A stretch of DNA of 44,399 nucleotides from an uncultured Clostridium sp. (GTDB lineage Bacteria; Bacillota; Clostridia; TANB77; CAG-508): positions 1 through 44,399 of the forward strand of contig CAOKQZ010000015.1 of assembly GCA_948471055.1 (NCBI GenBank), in the 5' to 3' direction. A program made the translations under genes and the position numbers. Of this stretch, positions 34,484-43,133 are shown piece by piece. Position 1 is the first letter of the stretch. Each line of letters starts with the position of its first letter. Under the pieces are notes generated by a model. It saw only the letters and a list, made by a program, of their open reading frames with translations, searched no databases and was not told the DNA's origin.

Positions 34484-35152
34484 ATGAGAATTGTAGAACC
34501 ATGGGTAAAAGTAGAAAGATTTGATGGAAAAGAAATCATGAGAAGAATTGAAAGAGCATGTCGCACATGTTACCGTTCAGAAGATAAAATAACAGAGGAT
34601 AGTTATAAAAATTTATTAAAAAATTGCCTTAATCGTGGGCATGAATCTGTTTTAGAACACGAAAAAGTAACGGTTCGAATTTATAGCGATATTGGCTCTT
34701 ATAAAGATTTAACAAGACATCGTTTTGCCAGTTTTTCCGTAGAATCAACAAGATATTGTAGTTATAATAAAGACAAATATGGAAATGAAGTTTCCTTTAT
34801 GAACCCAGTTTATATAGAAGATAAGGAAATGTATGAGGTATGGAAGGAAACGATGCAAGCAGCAGAAAATGGATACATTAAAATGAAAGAATTAGGTGCT
34901 ACTACCGATATGTGTAGAAACCTATTACCACATTCCACAGCAGCGGAATATACCATGAGTGCCAATATTCGCGAGTGGAAGCATATTTTTTCCTTAAGAG
35001 CGAACAATCATGTACATCCAGCCATTCGTCAAGTCATAATACCACTACTAAAATATTTCAAAGAACAAATGCCAGAAATATTTGAAGATATTCCATATGA
35101 TGAAGAATTTAATAAAGATTATTATGCAAAATTAATGGTAGAAGATTTTTAG
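34484..35152 (+). CDS. thyX: FAD-dependent thymidylate synthase ThyX
   Basis: Makes dTMP from dUMP using FAD and methylene-tetrahydrofolate. The ThyX motif RHRFASFSVESTRY (RHRx7S) is present, as are CLNRGHESVLEHEKVTVRI, TAAEYTMSANIREWKHIFSL and RANNHVHPAIRQ. 222 residues. ATG 34484 has AGGAGG (34471-34476) at the best distance; the ATGs at 34478 and 34448 are in frame but poorly placed. It points to a lack of, or redundancy with, thyA. Confidence 0.95.
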   Translation: MRIVEPWVKVERFDGKEIMRRIERACRTCYRSEDKITEDSYKNLLKNCLNRGHESVLEHEKVTVRIYSDIGSYKDLTRHRFASFSVESTRYCSYNKDKYGNEVSFMNPVYIEDKEMYEVWKETMQAAENGYIKMKELGATTDMCRNLLPHSTAAEYTMSANIREWKHIFSLRANNHVHPAIRQVIIPLLKYFKEQMPEIFEDIPYDEEFNKDYYAKLMVEDF

Positions 35153-35233
35153 GTAAGGAAGATAAACCTTTTTCTTGTTCTTTTTCATATACCGTAAAAT
35201 CTAACATATAATAAAGAAAACAGTAGTTAGGCG

Positions 35234-36185
35234 GTGGAGAATATTCATACAATCTATGTAAAAGAATTAAGCAATATAAGTGAGATTTTTAGGGAAGATA
35301 GTAAATTACCAGTTTGGTTAAAACAGGTTATTTTATTTGTAAAGAAGATATTTTGTGTGGTCACAATAAAGGAAAATGGTGTATGTGTCTTACCATACCG
35401 AGAGGTAAAACGTTTTGCAAAAATAAAATTGGGATTATTACAAAAAGTTTTTGTTCGAATTGATTTACCAATTGTCTTATCGAAATATTTAGATAGTGTA
35501 CAAGAAGTAAAAGAAATGTTAACTTCTTCCAAATTATCCTTCATAAAAGGAGAGAAAATTGCAAATTACTTTTTGCCAGAAGTGTTGGAATATATTGCTA
35601 AGATGATACGGCGGGGAAGTACAAAAACAAGAAATTACGATATTAGTAGAAAAGAAAACAATTGAAATAGAAAAAGTAATACTAGAACTTGCCACTAAAG
35701 TAAAAAGAATACAAATTGTAACACCAAACTTAAACCAGTTTAATAGGCTTGAAAATGAGCTAGAAACAAAATTTGGCATAGCCTGTACCATTAACAATAA
35801 CAAACGAAAAAGCTTGGCAAAATCAAAAATAATCATCAATCTAAACGCGTCCGAAAGCTATATCAATCAATTCAATTTAAATCCCTATGCAATTATTATT
35901 GATATGAATCAAAAAATAAAAATCTACACAAAAACTTTTTGTGGTATTCACATATACGATTATCAAATGAAAGTAGATACCATAAATTTAGCGGAAAATG
36001 TATTTGAAGTAAAAAAACAATACGAAGCGAAACTCGTAGGAAATTCCTATGAAACTATACGAAATCACATCGAAAAAGAAAATGCAAAAATTATCAATCT
36101 GATTGGGCAAAAGGGGATTATTTGTAAGGAAGAATATAGAAGAATTTCACAAAAACCTCTTGACAAAAGTGTGGAATTATCTTAA
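35234..36185 (+). CDS. Unknown protein with Rossmann-like C-terminal half, +1 frameshift at CGG
   Basis: The family is not recognised. The first frame (MENIHTIYVKELSNISEIFR to YIAKMI) meets CGG CGG at 35609-35614. Skipping the first C reads GGC GGG and opens a long continuation, GGEVQKQEITILVEKKTIEI, through VTPNLNQFNRLENELETKFG, KSLAKSKIIINL and YAIIIDMNQ to 36185. The second part alternates strands and helices like a dinucleotide-binding fold. Without the shift the protein ends 16 residues later and the 3' half lacks a start. The start is GTG 35234 with a GGCGG-like site. It lies between thyX and greA. Confidence 0.7.
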
Positions 36186-36188
36186 GAT
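36160..36188 (+). promoter_or_regulatory. Promoter of greA
   Basis: TTGACA (36160-36165), 17 bases and TAAGAT (36183-36188), inside the 3' end of the preceding gene. Confidence 0.75.
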
Positions 36189-36222
36189 AGTGTCAATGTA
36201 AAAAAGAGAGGAGACTTGTTAC

Positions 36223-36699
36223 ATGGAAGAAAAAGAAGTGTTATTAACCCAAGAGGGATATGATAATTTAGAAAAAGAAGTAGAGTATTTAAGAACCGAA
36301 AAGAGGGCAGAGATTGCAGAACGTATTAAGGTAGCTTTAGGGTTTGGGGATTTGTCGGAAAATTCGGAATATGATGAGGCAAAAAATGCACAAGCGGAAA
36401 ATGAAATTAAAATTGCAAATTTAGAAGCAAAGTTGCGTTATGCGAAGATTATTGATGAATCTGAAATTGATACTAAGACCGTTCAAGTAGGAAATACAGT
36501 TAAAGTTAAGGATTTAGAATTTGATGAGGAAGAAGAATATACGATTGTTGGTTCTACGGAAGTAGATTTAGCACAAAATAAGATTTCAAATGAGTCCCCA
36601 ATTGGTGCTGGCTTGTTAGGGGCTAAAAAGGGTGCAGAAGTTGAAATAAAAGTACCAGCAGGGGTTGTAAAATATAAAATTTTATCGATTAAAAAATAA
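36223..36699 (+). CDS. greA: Transcription elongation factor GreA
   Basis: Rescues backtracked RNA polymerase by stimulating transcript cleavage. The N-terminal coiled coil has the acidic tip in [20 protein letters not shown]; the C-terminal FKBP-like domain has [20 protein letters not shown] and ALLG-like [20 protein letters not shown]. 158 residues, canonical. GAGAGGAG lies upstream. It converges on vanW with only one base between the stop codons and no visible terminator. Confidence 0.97.
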   Translation: MEEKEVLLTQEGYDNLEKEVEYLRTEKRAEIAERIKVALGFGDLSENSEYDEAKNAQAENEIKIANLEAKLRYAKIIDESEIDTKTVQVGNTVKVKDLEFDEEEEYTIVGSTEVDLAQNKISNESPIGAGLLGAKKGAEVEIKVPAGVVKYKILSIKK

Positions 36700-36700
36700 T

Positions 36701-37387
36701 CTATATTTGCACAATTCGGATATTAACACTGGATAAGTCAGAATTTGAATAAATTTTGATGTCATGTCCAGTGTTATTTTTGAATTTGAAATCCACACTA
36801 CCATAAGAAACAGCAGCATCTTTATCTTTTGGTACATAATGTACGTCTTTACTATGAGCATGTCGTTCCTTTACTTCTAAGTCTGAAATTTGTAATACAA
36901 CATTATATAAGGTGCTACTTACTTGGCAATTTCCGTCCACCTAAAGTTTTAACAGTTTCGCCATCTTTATTAAACGAATCTGCTTCTTCATAACCTTGCT
37001 CGGCACTTGGTTTTCCAATCAATTCACAAAAAGAAAAGGTTTCTCCATTTTTTACAATGGTTTCATTTAAGGTAGAGGTGGTAATACCAATATTACGACT
37101 TCTAGCCGTGTTTTTACCACCAAGTTTTGTCGAAAAAGAAGCAAGTTCTGTTTCAAGAGGTGCTTCATTACCATCTACTTCATGAGCACCAATACGAATT
37201 TCATTTGTTATGGAATTTTGAATGGAATTCTCGGTGAAATTTCCGTATAGAAACATCGGTACTAATTCGTCCGTACCTGAACTGCTTGATTATACTCTGG
37301 GGTAGCGTTTTCATTTTCCTTTCCACAACCACTAAGCACACTAACCAATAAACCACAGATGATTAGAAAAAATATTGACTTATTCAT
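36701..37387 (-). CDS. vanW: VanW family lipoprotein, with three +1 frameshifts at CGG
   Basis: From ATG 37387 (AAGGAGG upstream) the protein starts with a lipoprotein signal (MNKSIFFLIICGLLVSVLSG then Cys). The frame meets CGG at 37273-37271; skipping C opens the frame to a second CGG at 37245-37243; skipping again opens NFTENSIQNSITNEIRIGAH and the VanW domain (ARSRNIGITTSTLNETIVKN, GETFSFCELIGKPSAEQGYE). A third CGG at 36935-36933 interrupts the family signature; skipping it restores GGGNCQVSSTLYNVVLQ, then HVPKDKDAAV-like VHYVPKDKDAAVSYGSVDFK. VanW domains are of unknown function in the envelope. Each CGG is in frame only after the earlier shift. Confidence 0.85.
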
Positions 37388-37445
37388 CACAAACCTCCTT
37401 ATATGTATTATACCTAAATTAATATAACCAAAAAAACGAATAATA

Positions 37446-37473
37446 TTGACAAAACGTGAAAATATAGTATAAT
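37446..37473 (+). promoter_or_regulatory. Promoter of the 37508 small gene
   Basis: TTGACA (37446-37451), 16 bases and TATAAT (37468-37473). Confidence 0.75.
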
Positions 37474-37507
37474 TATTTATAGAGTAAAAAAAACGGAGGA
37501 AATGAAA

Positions 37508-37663
37508 ATGGCTGCTAGAATTTGGAAAAAGGTTCTATTTTTTGTTTTGATTGTTGCCTGTTTGTTTAATATTATAACAAAATTGGTAAAGAAAATACCT
37601 TTTAAGGAAGAGTTACAATCATCTGCAGAATATATGGTAGAACAAGAAAATGAAAAAAAGTAA
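37508..37663 (+). CDS. Small single-helix membrane protein (51 aa)
   Basis: The family is not recognised. MAARIWKKV, then a hydrophobic helix (LFFVLIVACLFNIITKLV), then a charged tail (KKIPFKEELQSSAEYMVEQE). GGAGG lies seven bases before ATG 37508 (an in-frame ATG at 37502 is too close), and a good promoter lies upstream. The promoter and ribosome site support it as a real gene despite its size. Confidence 0.65.
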   Translation: MAARIWKKVLFFVLIVACLFNIITKLVKKIPFKEELQSSAEYMVEQENEKK

Positions 37664-37681
37664 AAAAATAATAACATAAGG

Positions 37682-37710
37682 TTGAAATAAATTTTAAAAC
37701 ATGGTAAAAT
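37682..37710 (+). promoter_or_regulatory. Promoter of rpmE
   Basis: TTGAAA (37682-37687), 17 bases and TAAAAT (37705-37710), leaving a leader of about 95 bases that contains a hairpin repeat. Confidence 0.65.
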
Positions 37711-37745
37711 ATTGGTTAGCAAATTTATTCTAACATATAGACTAA

Positions 37746-37772
37746 AGTGTAATCGCCAAAAGCGATAACACT
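37746..37772. repeat. CTTTGGCGAT-family hairpin in the rpmE leader
   Basis: AGTGTAATCGC (37746-37756) and GCGATAACACT (37762-37772) pair with one mismatch. On the reverse strand it reads GTTATCGC-TTTT-GGCGATTACA, matching the copy inside the DUF559 gene. It lies in the 5' leader of rpmE. Confidence 0.75.
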
Positions 37773-37811
37773 AGTCATATAGTTTAAGAGAAAGAAAGAG
37801 GTGAATACAAG

Positions 37812-38012
37812 ATGAAACAAGGATTACACCCAGAATTTACAGAGACAACAATTACATGTGCATGTGGAAATGTGTTTACAACAAAATCAACGAAAAAAGA
37901 TATAAAAGTAGATGTTTGTTCAAAATGTCATCCATTTTGGACAGGTAATTTGAAATTAAATACAACTGGTGGTAGAGCAGATCGATTTAAAAAGAAATAT
38001 GGAATTGAATAA
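37812..38012 (+). CDS. rpmE: 50S ribosomal protein L31 (zinc-binding form)
   Basis: 66 residues: [40 protein letters not shown] and [13 protein letters not shown]. Cys residues in ITCACG and VCSKC form the zinc site of the C+ type L31. AAAGAGGTG precedes the ATG. Monocistronic with a promoter upstream and a terminator directly downstream. Confidence 0.97.
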   Translation: MKQGLHPEFTETTITCACGNVFTTKSTKKDIKVDVCSKCHPFWTGNLKLNTTGGRADRFKKKYGIE

Positions 38013-38016
38013 GATT

Positions 38017-38046
38017 AAAAAAGAGATGAAAGCCATCTCTTTTTTC
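38017..38046 (+). terminator. Intrinsic terminator after rpmE
   Basis: AGAGATG (38022-38028) pairs with CATCTCT (38034-38040), extended by A-T pairs, followed by a T run. Confidence 0.9.
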
Positions 38047-38081
38047 TTTTTAATCTAACTTAAGAAAAAGAGAAAAATGTA

Positions 38082-38110
38082 TTGATAGGTAACTATTTTT
38101 ATGATATTCT
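38082..38110 (+). promoter_or_regulatory. Promoter upstream of the 38149 gene
   Basis: TTGATA (38082-38087), 17 bases and TATTCT (38105-38110). Confidence 0.55.
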
Positions 38111-38148
38111 AATACTTAGAAAATGGAAACAATTTAAGGAGTTAATAA

Positions 38149-38436
38149 ATGAATTTAAGAAAAATAGTAATTGGTGTGATAATAGGATTATTATTAATAT
38201 GGGGAATATTTGTGAGAATTGATTATATTCGTTTGAAAGAAAAATATGGACTTTCAATAAAGCCTCTTATAACTATTTATACAAAAGAATATAAAAACGA
38301 AGATAAAGAAGGAATTATATATACAGGATTAGGATATTCTATACATTATTATCGAAGAAAAACAAATTCGATGGGAGGATATGGAGTTGTATATAAACTT
38401 TTTAATATAAGTTTATGGGGCTGGGAAGCTACATAA
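38149..38436 (+). CDS. Small N-terminally anchored protein (95 aa)
   Basis: The family is not recognised. An N-terminal membrane helix (IVIGVIIGLLLIWGIFV) is followed by a polar part with many Tyr and Lys (IDYIRLKEKYGLSIKPLITI, YSIHYYRRKTNSMGGYGVVY). AAGGAG lies before the ATG. It may be co-transcribed with the polysaccharide cluster 40 bases downstream, but a functional link is not evident. Confidence 0.6.
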   Translation: MNLRKIVIGVIIGLLLIWGIFVRIDYIRLKEKYGLSIKPLITIYTKEYKNEDKEGIIYTGLGYSIHYYRRKTNSMGGYGVVYKLFNISLWGWEAT

Positions 38437-38476
38437 TTAAGAATAATATGATAAAATTAGAAAATGGAGAGAAAAT

Positions 38477-39559
38477 ATGAAAAAGTTGTTGTTTTCTGCT
38501 TATGATATGAATGTAGGAGGGATTGAGACCTCTTTACTTACTTTACTAAATGCGTTGGTGGATAGGGATTATGAAATTACTTTGGTGCTAGAGAGAAAGC
38601 AAGGTGTATTTTTACATGAGTTGGATAGTCGAATTCAGGTTTTGGAGTATAGACCTTGTGAGTATAAGTTAGTACCCTTACGAAAAGCGATTAATTTGGG
38701 AAAACGAATTTGGTTTTCTTTAAGGTATAAAAATAAATTTGATTTTGCGGCTTCGTATGCGACTTATTCAAAGATGGGGGCTTTTGTGGCAAGAACTGCT
38801 TCGATTCATAATGCTTTGTGGGTACATTCGGATTATATGGAGGTCTATAAAAAGGATATTGCAAGGATACAACAGTTTTTTGATGGGTTAAAATGTGAAG
38901 AATTTACTCATATTGTTTTGGTATCGAAGACCTCGTACCAATCGTTTTACCGAGTGTATCCAGAATTAGAGGACAAGCTAATTTGTATGGGGAATTTAAT
39001 CAATTATCATAGAATTGAAAGATTAGCAAGTAAAGAAATGCCGTTAGAAAATAAGCATGTGTATACTTTTTTAACCGTAGGCAGACATTCCGAAGAAGAA
39101 AAAAGATTGACACGAGCAATTGAGGCTTCGGAAAAATTAAAAAAGGATGGTTTTTCTTTTCAAGTTTGGTTTGTTGGTGGTGGCAAGGATACCGATAGGT
39201 ATAAAATGATGGTAGAAGAGAAGGGATTACAAGCATACATTAAGTTTTTCGGAATACAAAAAAATCCATATCCATATTTTAAAAAAGCAGATGCTATTTT
39301 AGTAACTTCGGATTATGAAGGATATCCCGTTATTTTCCAAGAAGCCTTTGTACTAAATAAACCAATCATTACCACCGATGTGTCGGACGCCAAGCTAGAT
39401 GTGGAAGGAAAATTTGGAAAAGTAGTAACAAAAGACGTAGAAGAAATCTATCAGGCAATGAAACAGTTTATAGCGAAAGGGTATGAGATAACAGAAAAAT
39501 TTGCCCCAGAAGAATACAACCAAGAGATTATAAAGCAAATAGAAACAATCATAAAATAA
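38477..39559 (+). CDS. Glycosyltransferase, GT4 family
   Basis: GT-B fold retaining glycosyltransferase, 360 residues. DMNVGGIETSLLTLLNALVD is the typical N-terminal start; FLTVGRHSEEEKRLTRAIEA opens the nucleotide-sugar domain and DYEGYPVIFQEAFVLNKPII contains the E-x7-E motif. It acts in the cytoplasm on a lipid-linked glycan; donor and acceptor cannot be read from the sequence. First recognised gene of the cluster; GGAGAG precedes the ATG. Confidence 0.9.
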   Translation: MKKLLFSAYDMNVGGIETSLLTLLNALVDRDYEITLVLERKQGVFLHELDSRIQVLEYRPCEYKLVPLRKAINLGKRIWFSLRYKNKFDFAASYATYSKMGAFVARTASIHNALWVHSDYMEVYKKDIARIQQFFDGLKCEEFTHIVLVSKTSYQSFYRVYPELEDKLICMGNLINYHRIERLASKEMPLENKHVYTFLTVGRHSEEEKRLTRAIEASEKLKKDGFSFQVWFVGGGKDTDRYKMMVEEKGLQAYIKFFGIQKNPYPYFKKADAILVTSDYEGYPVIFQEAFVLNKPIITTDVSDAKLDVEGKFGKVVTKDVEEIYQAMKQFIAKGYEITEKFAPEEYNQEIIKQIETIIK

Positions 39560-39600
39560 GGTTTTTTATGAATAAAAATAAACAATTGAAAATGGGTGCC

Positions 39601-39626
39601 TGTAAGGGTTGCATATCATGCAACCC
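39601..39626 (+). repeat. GTAAGGGTTGCAT palindromic repeat
   Basis: GGGTTGCAT (39606-39614) and ATGCAACCC (39618-39626) form a perfect 9-bp hairpin preceded by TGTAA. It is related in design to the GTAGGGG family and again sits in an intergenic gap. Confidence 0.7.
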
Positions 39627-39663
39627 AATATACAAATAATTATTACGAAGGAGAGGTTTTGTC

Positions 39664-40596
39664 ATGAAATTAACAGTAATCATTCCTGTATATAACCGAG
39701 AAAAAACAATTAAAAAAGCAATTGTTTCTGTGGCAGAGCAGTTGCAAGAAAACATGGAATGTATAGTAATAAACGATGGCTCTACCGACCATACTGAAGA
39801 GGTAATACTAAAATATGGAGAAAAAATATCCTATTATAAAAAAGAAAATGAGGGAATTGCCAAGACAAGAAATTTTGGGCTTACCCATGCAAAAGGAGAA
39901 TATGTCTTATTTGTTGATTCGGATGATTATATAGAACCCCATTTATTAGAAGAAATAAAACCATATTTAGAAAAAGAAATCGAGATTATTAAATTTAAAG
40001 CAAAACACGTAGATGAAAACGGAAATGTACTTCATAATATAACAGGTCCCACTTTTTCTAACATCAATGGACAAGAAGCATTTAACCGATTGGCATTTAC
40101 CGATGTACTAATGGATTCGCCATGTGTGTATGTATTTAAAAAAGAGTTATTTCTTAATCAGAAAATGTTTTTTAAACCAAACACGTATCATGAAGATTTT
40201 GGCTTAATTCCGCTTATCTTATTAAGTGCAAAATCGGTCGTATCACTCGACTATTATGGCTATTCTTATGTACAAAGTGAAGCAAGCATTACCAGAAACC
40301 AAGATTACGAAAAAACAAAAAAAAGATGGGAGGATACTTTATTCCATTATGATAATATGTTACAATGGATAAGTCAAAAGGAATTTGATACCAAAACAAA
40401 AGAAAATGTAATAACATATTATACCAATGCAGTTTTACTAAAATTAGCCTTCATCAAAAAAGAAGACAGAAAACCATACATCCAAAAAATAAAACAAAGA
40501 AAAATGATACAAAACATAAAACCCAAAAACATAAAGCAATTAATAAAACGAATATTACTAACCCTAAACATCAACTGGTATCTAACTAATAAATAA
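39664..40596 (+). CDS. Glycosyltransferase, GT2 family
   Basis: GT-A fold inverting transferase, 310 residues. TVIIPVYNREKTIKKAIVSV, the NDGSTDHTEE nucleotide loop and the metal-binding acidic motif in FVDSDDYIEPH are clear. The C-terminus is basic (QRKMIQNIKPKNIKQLIKRI). GGAGAGG precedes the ATG. It has the same overall architecture as the 40748 gene (capsule or exopolysaccharide WcaA-like), so the two may add successive sugars. Confidence 0.9.
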   Translation: MKLTVIIPVYNREKTIKKAIVSVAEQLQENMECIVINDGSTDHTEEVILKYGEKISYYKKENEGIAKTRNFGLTHAKGEYVLFVDSDDYIEPHLLEEIKPYLEKEIEIIKFKAKHVDENGNVLHNITGPTFSNINGQEAFNRLAFTDVLMDSPCVYVFKKELFLNQKMFFKPNTYHEDFGLIPLILLSAKSVVSLDYYGYSYVQSEASITRNQDYEKTKKRWEDTLFHYDNMLQWISQKEFDTKTKENVITYYTNAVLLKLAFIKKEDRKPYIQKIKQRKMIQNIKPKNIKQLIKRILLTLNINWYLTNK

Positions 40597-40643
40597 AAAA
40601 ACAAGTTACCATGTGGACGATAAATAAAAAAACAAGTTACCAT
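40590..40643 (+). repeat. 23-bp direct repeat
   Basis: TAAATAAAAAAACAAGTTAC plus CAT occurs at 40590-40612 and again at 40621-40643, 31 bases apart. The first copy begins at the stop codon of the 39664 gene. It may be a local duplication caused by slippage or by insertion of the adjacent palindromic repeat. Confidence 0.85.
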
Positions 40644-40651
40644 CCACTTAC

Positions 40652-40715
40652 GAAGCCCCACAAGAAAGCCCCTTTAACAAGGGGGCTGGCGCGAGGTAGC
40701 GACTGGGGGTTCTAA
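40652..40715. repeat. Solo CCCTTTAACAAG palindromic element
   Basis: GAAGCC...AAGAAAGCCCCTTTAACA and AGGGGGCT...GACTGGGGGTTCTA match the inner part of the DUF559-flanking repeats (27678-27735), but the middle hairpin is GGCGCGAGGTAGCG-like instead of GTCCACGAAGTGGAC. It is a stand-alone copy without a DUF559 gene. A fragment, GGGGGTTCTA, recurs at 41717-41726. Confidence 0.8.
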
Positions 40716-40747
40716 ACGAACGGTAACAAAAAATAGGAGAAAAAAAC

Positions 40748-41731
40748 ATGATAAAAGTAAGTGTCATTGTACCAGCCTATAATGTGGAAAAATACATAGA
40801 AACCTGCTTAGATAGCATAATAAATCAAACCCTAAAGGAAATAGAAATTATCATTATAAACGATGGCTCAACCGATAGCACAAAAAGCAAAATAGAAAAT
40901 TATCAAAAACAGTATCCAAACATAACCGCAATTCATAAAGAAAACGAAGGGCAAGGAAAAGCACGAAATATGGGGATAGAAATAGCCTGCGGAGAATTTG
41001 TAACCTTTGTAGATGCTGATGATACAATTAATGAGAATATGCTAAAAAAAATGTATCAAGAAGTAACTACCAAACAAGCAGATGTGGCGGTTTGTGATTA
41101 TTATGAAATAATACAAGACCAAACCATACGAAAAAAAGCAATTCCACAAAAAACAGAAGATTTCAAGAAGGACTACATTGTTTCCATAGCAGGACCTTGC
41201 AATAAGTTAATACGAACTAAACTTTTAAAAGAACATAATCTTCGCTTTTTAGAAACAGGTATATATGAAGATATTGCCATGATACCATTAATTGGTGTGT
41301 ATGCCAACAAAATACTTTATTTAGAAGAGCCATATTATCATTATTACATAAGGCAAGGCTCTACTATGAGGCAAAAGGAGTTTAACGAAAAGTTATTATC
41401 CATTTACACGGTGATGGAAACATTAACACAAGGCTTTAAGCAATCAAACCAGTATGAGAAATTTGAAAAAGAATTAGAATACATCTATATTAGGCATTTA
41501 CTCTACGCAGGGACAGGAAGATTTTTAGAATACGAAGAGGGAATAAAACAAGTTCCTAAAATTGTTTCGATCATGAAGAAACAATATCCAAACTGGAGAA
41601 AAAATCCCTACTACAAAAAACAAAACTTCGCATTTAAACTAAATTGTAACATTTTCTATTTGAACAAGAGGTGGCTAATAAATGTTTTTCAAACGTTAAA
41701 AAGAATAATAAAAAACGGGGGTTCTAGGTGA
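40748..41731 (+). CDS. Glycosyltransferase, GT2 family
   Basis: GT-A fold transferase, 327 residues. VSVIVPAYNVEKYIETCLDS, INQTLKEIEIIIINDGSTDS and FVDADDTINENM give the donor loop and DxD. The end IYEDIAMIPLIGVYANKILY is typical of capsule/teichoic glycosyltransferases. ATAGGAG precedes the ATG. The last codons (NGGSR, stop TGA) coincide with GGGGGTTCTAGG, a fragment of the palindromic repeat, so the native C-terminus may have been altered. Confidence 0.9.
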   Translation: MIKVSVIVPAYNVEKYIETCLDSIINQTLKEIEIIIINDGSTDSTKSKIENYQKQYPNITAIHKENEGQGKARNMGIEIACGEFVTFVDADDTINENMLKKMYQEVTTKQADVAVCDYYEIIQDQTIRKKAIPQKTEDFKKDYIVSIAGPCNKLIRTKLLKEHNLRFLETGIYEDIAMIPLIGVYANKILYLEEPYYHYYIRQGSTMRQKEFNEKLLSIYTVMETLTQGFKQSNQYEKFEKELEYIYIRHLLYAGTGRFLEYEEGIKQVPKIVSIMKKQYPNWRKNPYYKKQNFAFKLNCNIFYLNKRWLINVFQTLKRIIKNGGSR

Positions 41732-41770
41732 TCCGTAAAAACCTAAATATAGTATAAGGAACAAGAACGA

Positions 41771-43082
41771 ATGGAAAAATTAAAGGAAAAATTAACTGTA
41801 CCAAATCTTATCCTCTTATTTATCATCTTACAACCAATTATTGATATAATAACTGGATTACAGCTTGAATACGTCGAAACGTCGATTACCATAGGGGTGG
41901 TTATTCGAGCCGTATTTATTGCATTTTGCGTGGTATTACGGTGTTATAAAAGCAAAGAAAAAATATAGGCTTGTGATGTGTAGCTATTATGGTGCATTAT
42001 TTATCTATATGCTAGTGTTTTTAGTAAATCATTACCTACAATTTGGAACCAATATGATAATATTGCAAATAAAAGGGCTAATGAAAATTTTTTATTTGCC
42101 AGTGGTGTTAGTAGCACTATTACCAATCTGGAAAGCTTATTGTATAAAAATAGAGGAAAAAACACTAAATACTGCATTATTCATCTATGTGATTACGATT
42201 TTTGTATGTAGTGTCATCGGAATTGCATTTCCTACTTACCGAACAGGAGACAGAGCAGGGACGGTGGGATTATTCCATTCAGCCAATGAAATTGGTGCTA
42301 TTTTATGCATATTATCCCCATTTTTTATAAAAGGACTATTAGAGGAAAAATTTCCTGTTTCCAAAGGTATTTTATTTGTTTTATTTGTGTATGCTATTTT
42401 ACAAGTAGGAACAAAAGTGCCATATTTTGGAGTGATGATACTAATGGCACTACTTGTAGGGATATGTCTTATTTATGGAAAAATAAAAAAACAAACCTAT
42501 TTTTATAAAAGAGCAGGAATGTTTTTGATTTGTTTGATTATGGTATATGCGATAACAGGTTTAACGCCAGTAGGAGAGAATTTAACGAAAATTTATGGAG
42601 AGATTTTCCCAGTTACTATGGCAGATATCCGAAAACAACCCACCGAAGTAGTCGAGATTAAAAATTTTGAAGAATTAAAAACAACGACGGTTAGTGGAAG
42701 AAACGATTATCTAAAGGCCAATAAAGAAAAGTTTGCAAATAGTAATTTATATGGTAAAATGATAGGAATTAGTTTTGTAAATAGAGAAGAGGTACAAGAA
42801 CTAAAATTAACGGAAATGGATTATTATGATATTCTATTTTGTGGCGGTATTGTAGGAACCATGTTATTTGCTCTTCCAATTTTAGCTTTTGCAATTGCCT
42901 TCTTACGTTATACCATGCTTCATAAAAGTAGAATTCCATTAGAACTTATTTATTCGGTGGGTATGGCAGGAGTGGTTGCATTACTTGCAGGGCATGTAAT
43001 TGTATCACCAGCGGTTAGCATTTATCTTGCTATTATTGTATTAAAATATGATTTTGAAATACGTAATGTAGAGAATTGTTAA
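41771..43082 (+). CDS. O-antigen ligase/polymerase-like membrane protein, +1 frameshift at CGG
   Basis: Multi-pass membrane protein of about 436 residues. The first frame (MEKLKEKLTVPNLILLFIIL, QPIIDIITG) meets CGG at 41939-41941 after GTATTA. Skipping C reads GGT and joins GVIKAKKKYRLVMCSYYGAL through about ten helices; HSANEIGAILCILSPFFIKG is a typical O-antigen ligase-family stretch, and a large extracellular loop carries VVEIKNFEELKTTTVSGRND. Unshifted, the protein ends nine residues after the CGG; the downstream frame has no ribosome site at its ATG. It likely polymerises or ligates the glycan made by the flanking transferases. Confidence 0.85.
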
Positions 43083-43133
43083 GGATAAGATATAGGAAAA
43101 GAAGAAATTGAAAGGGAAAAAGAGGAGAAAGAG

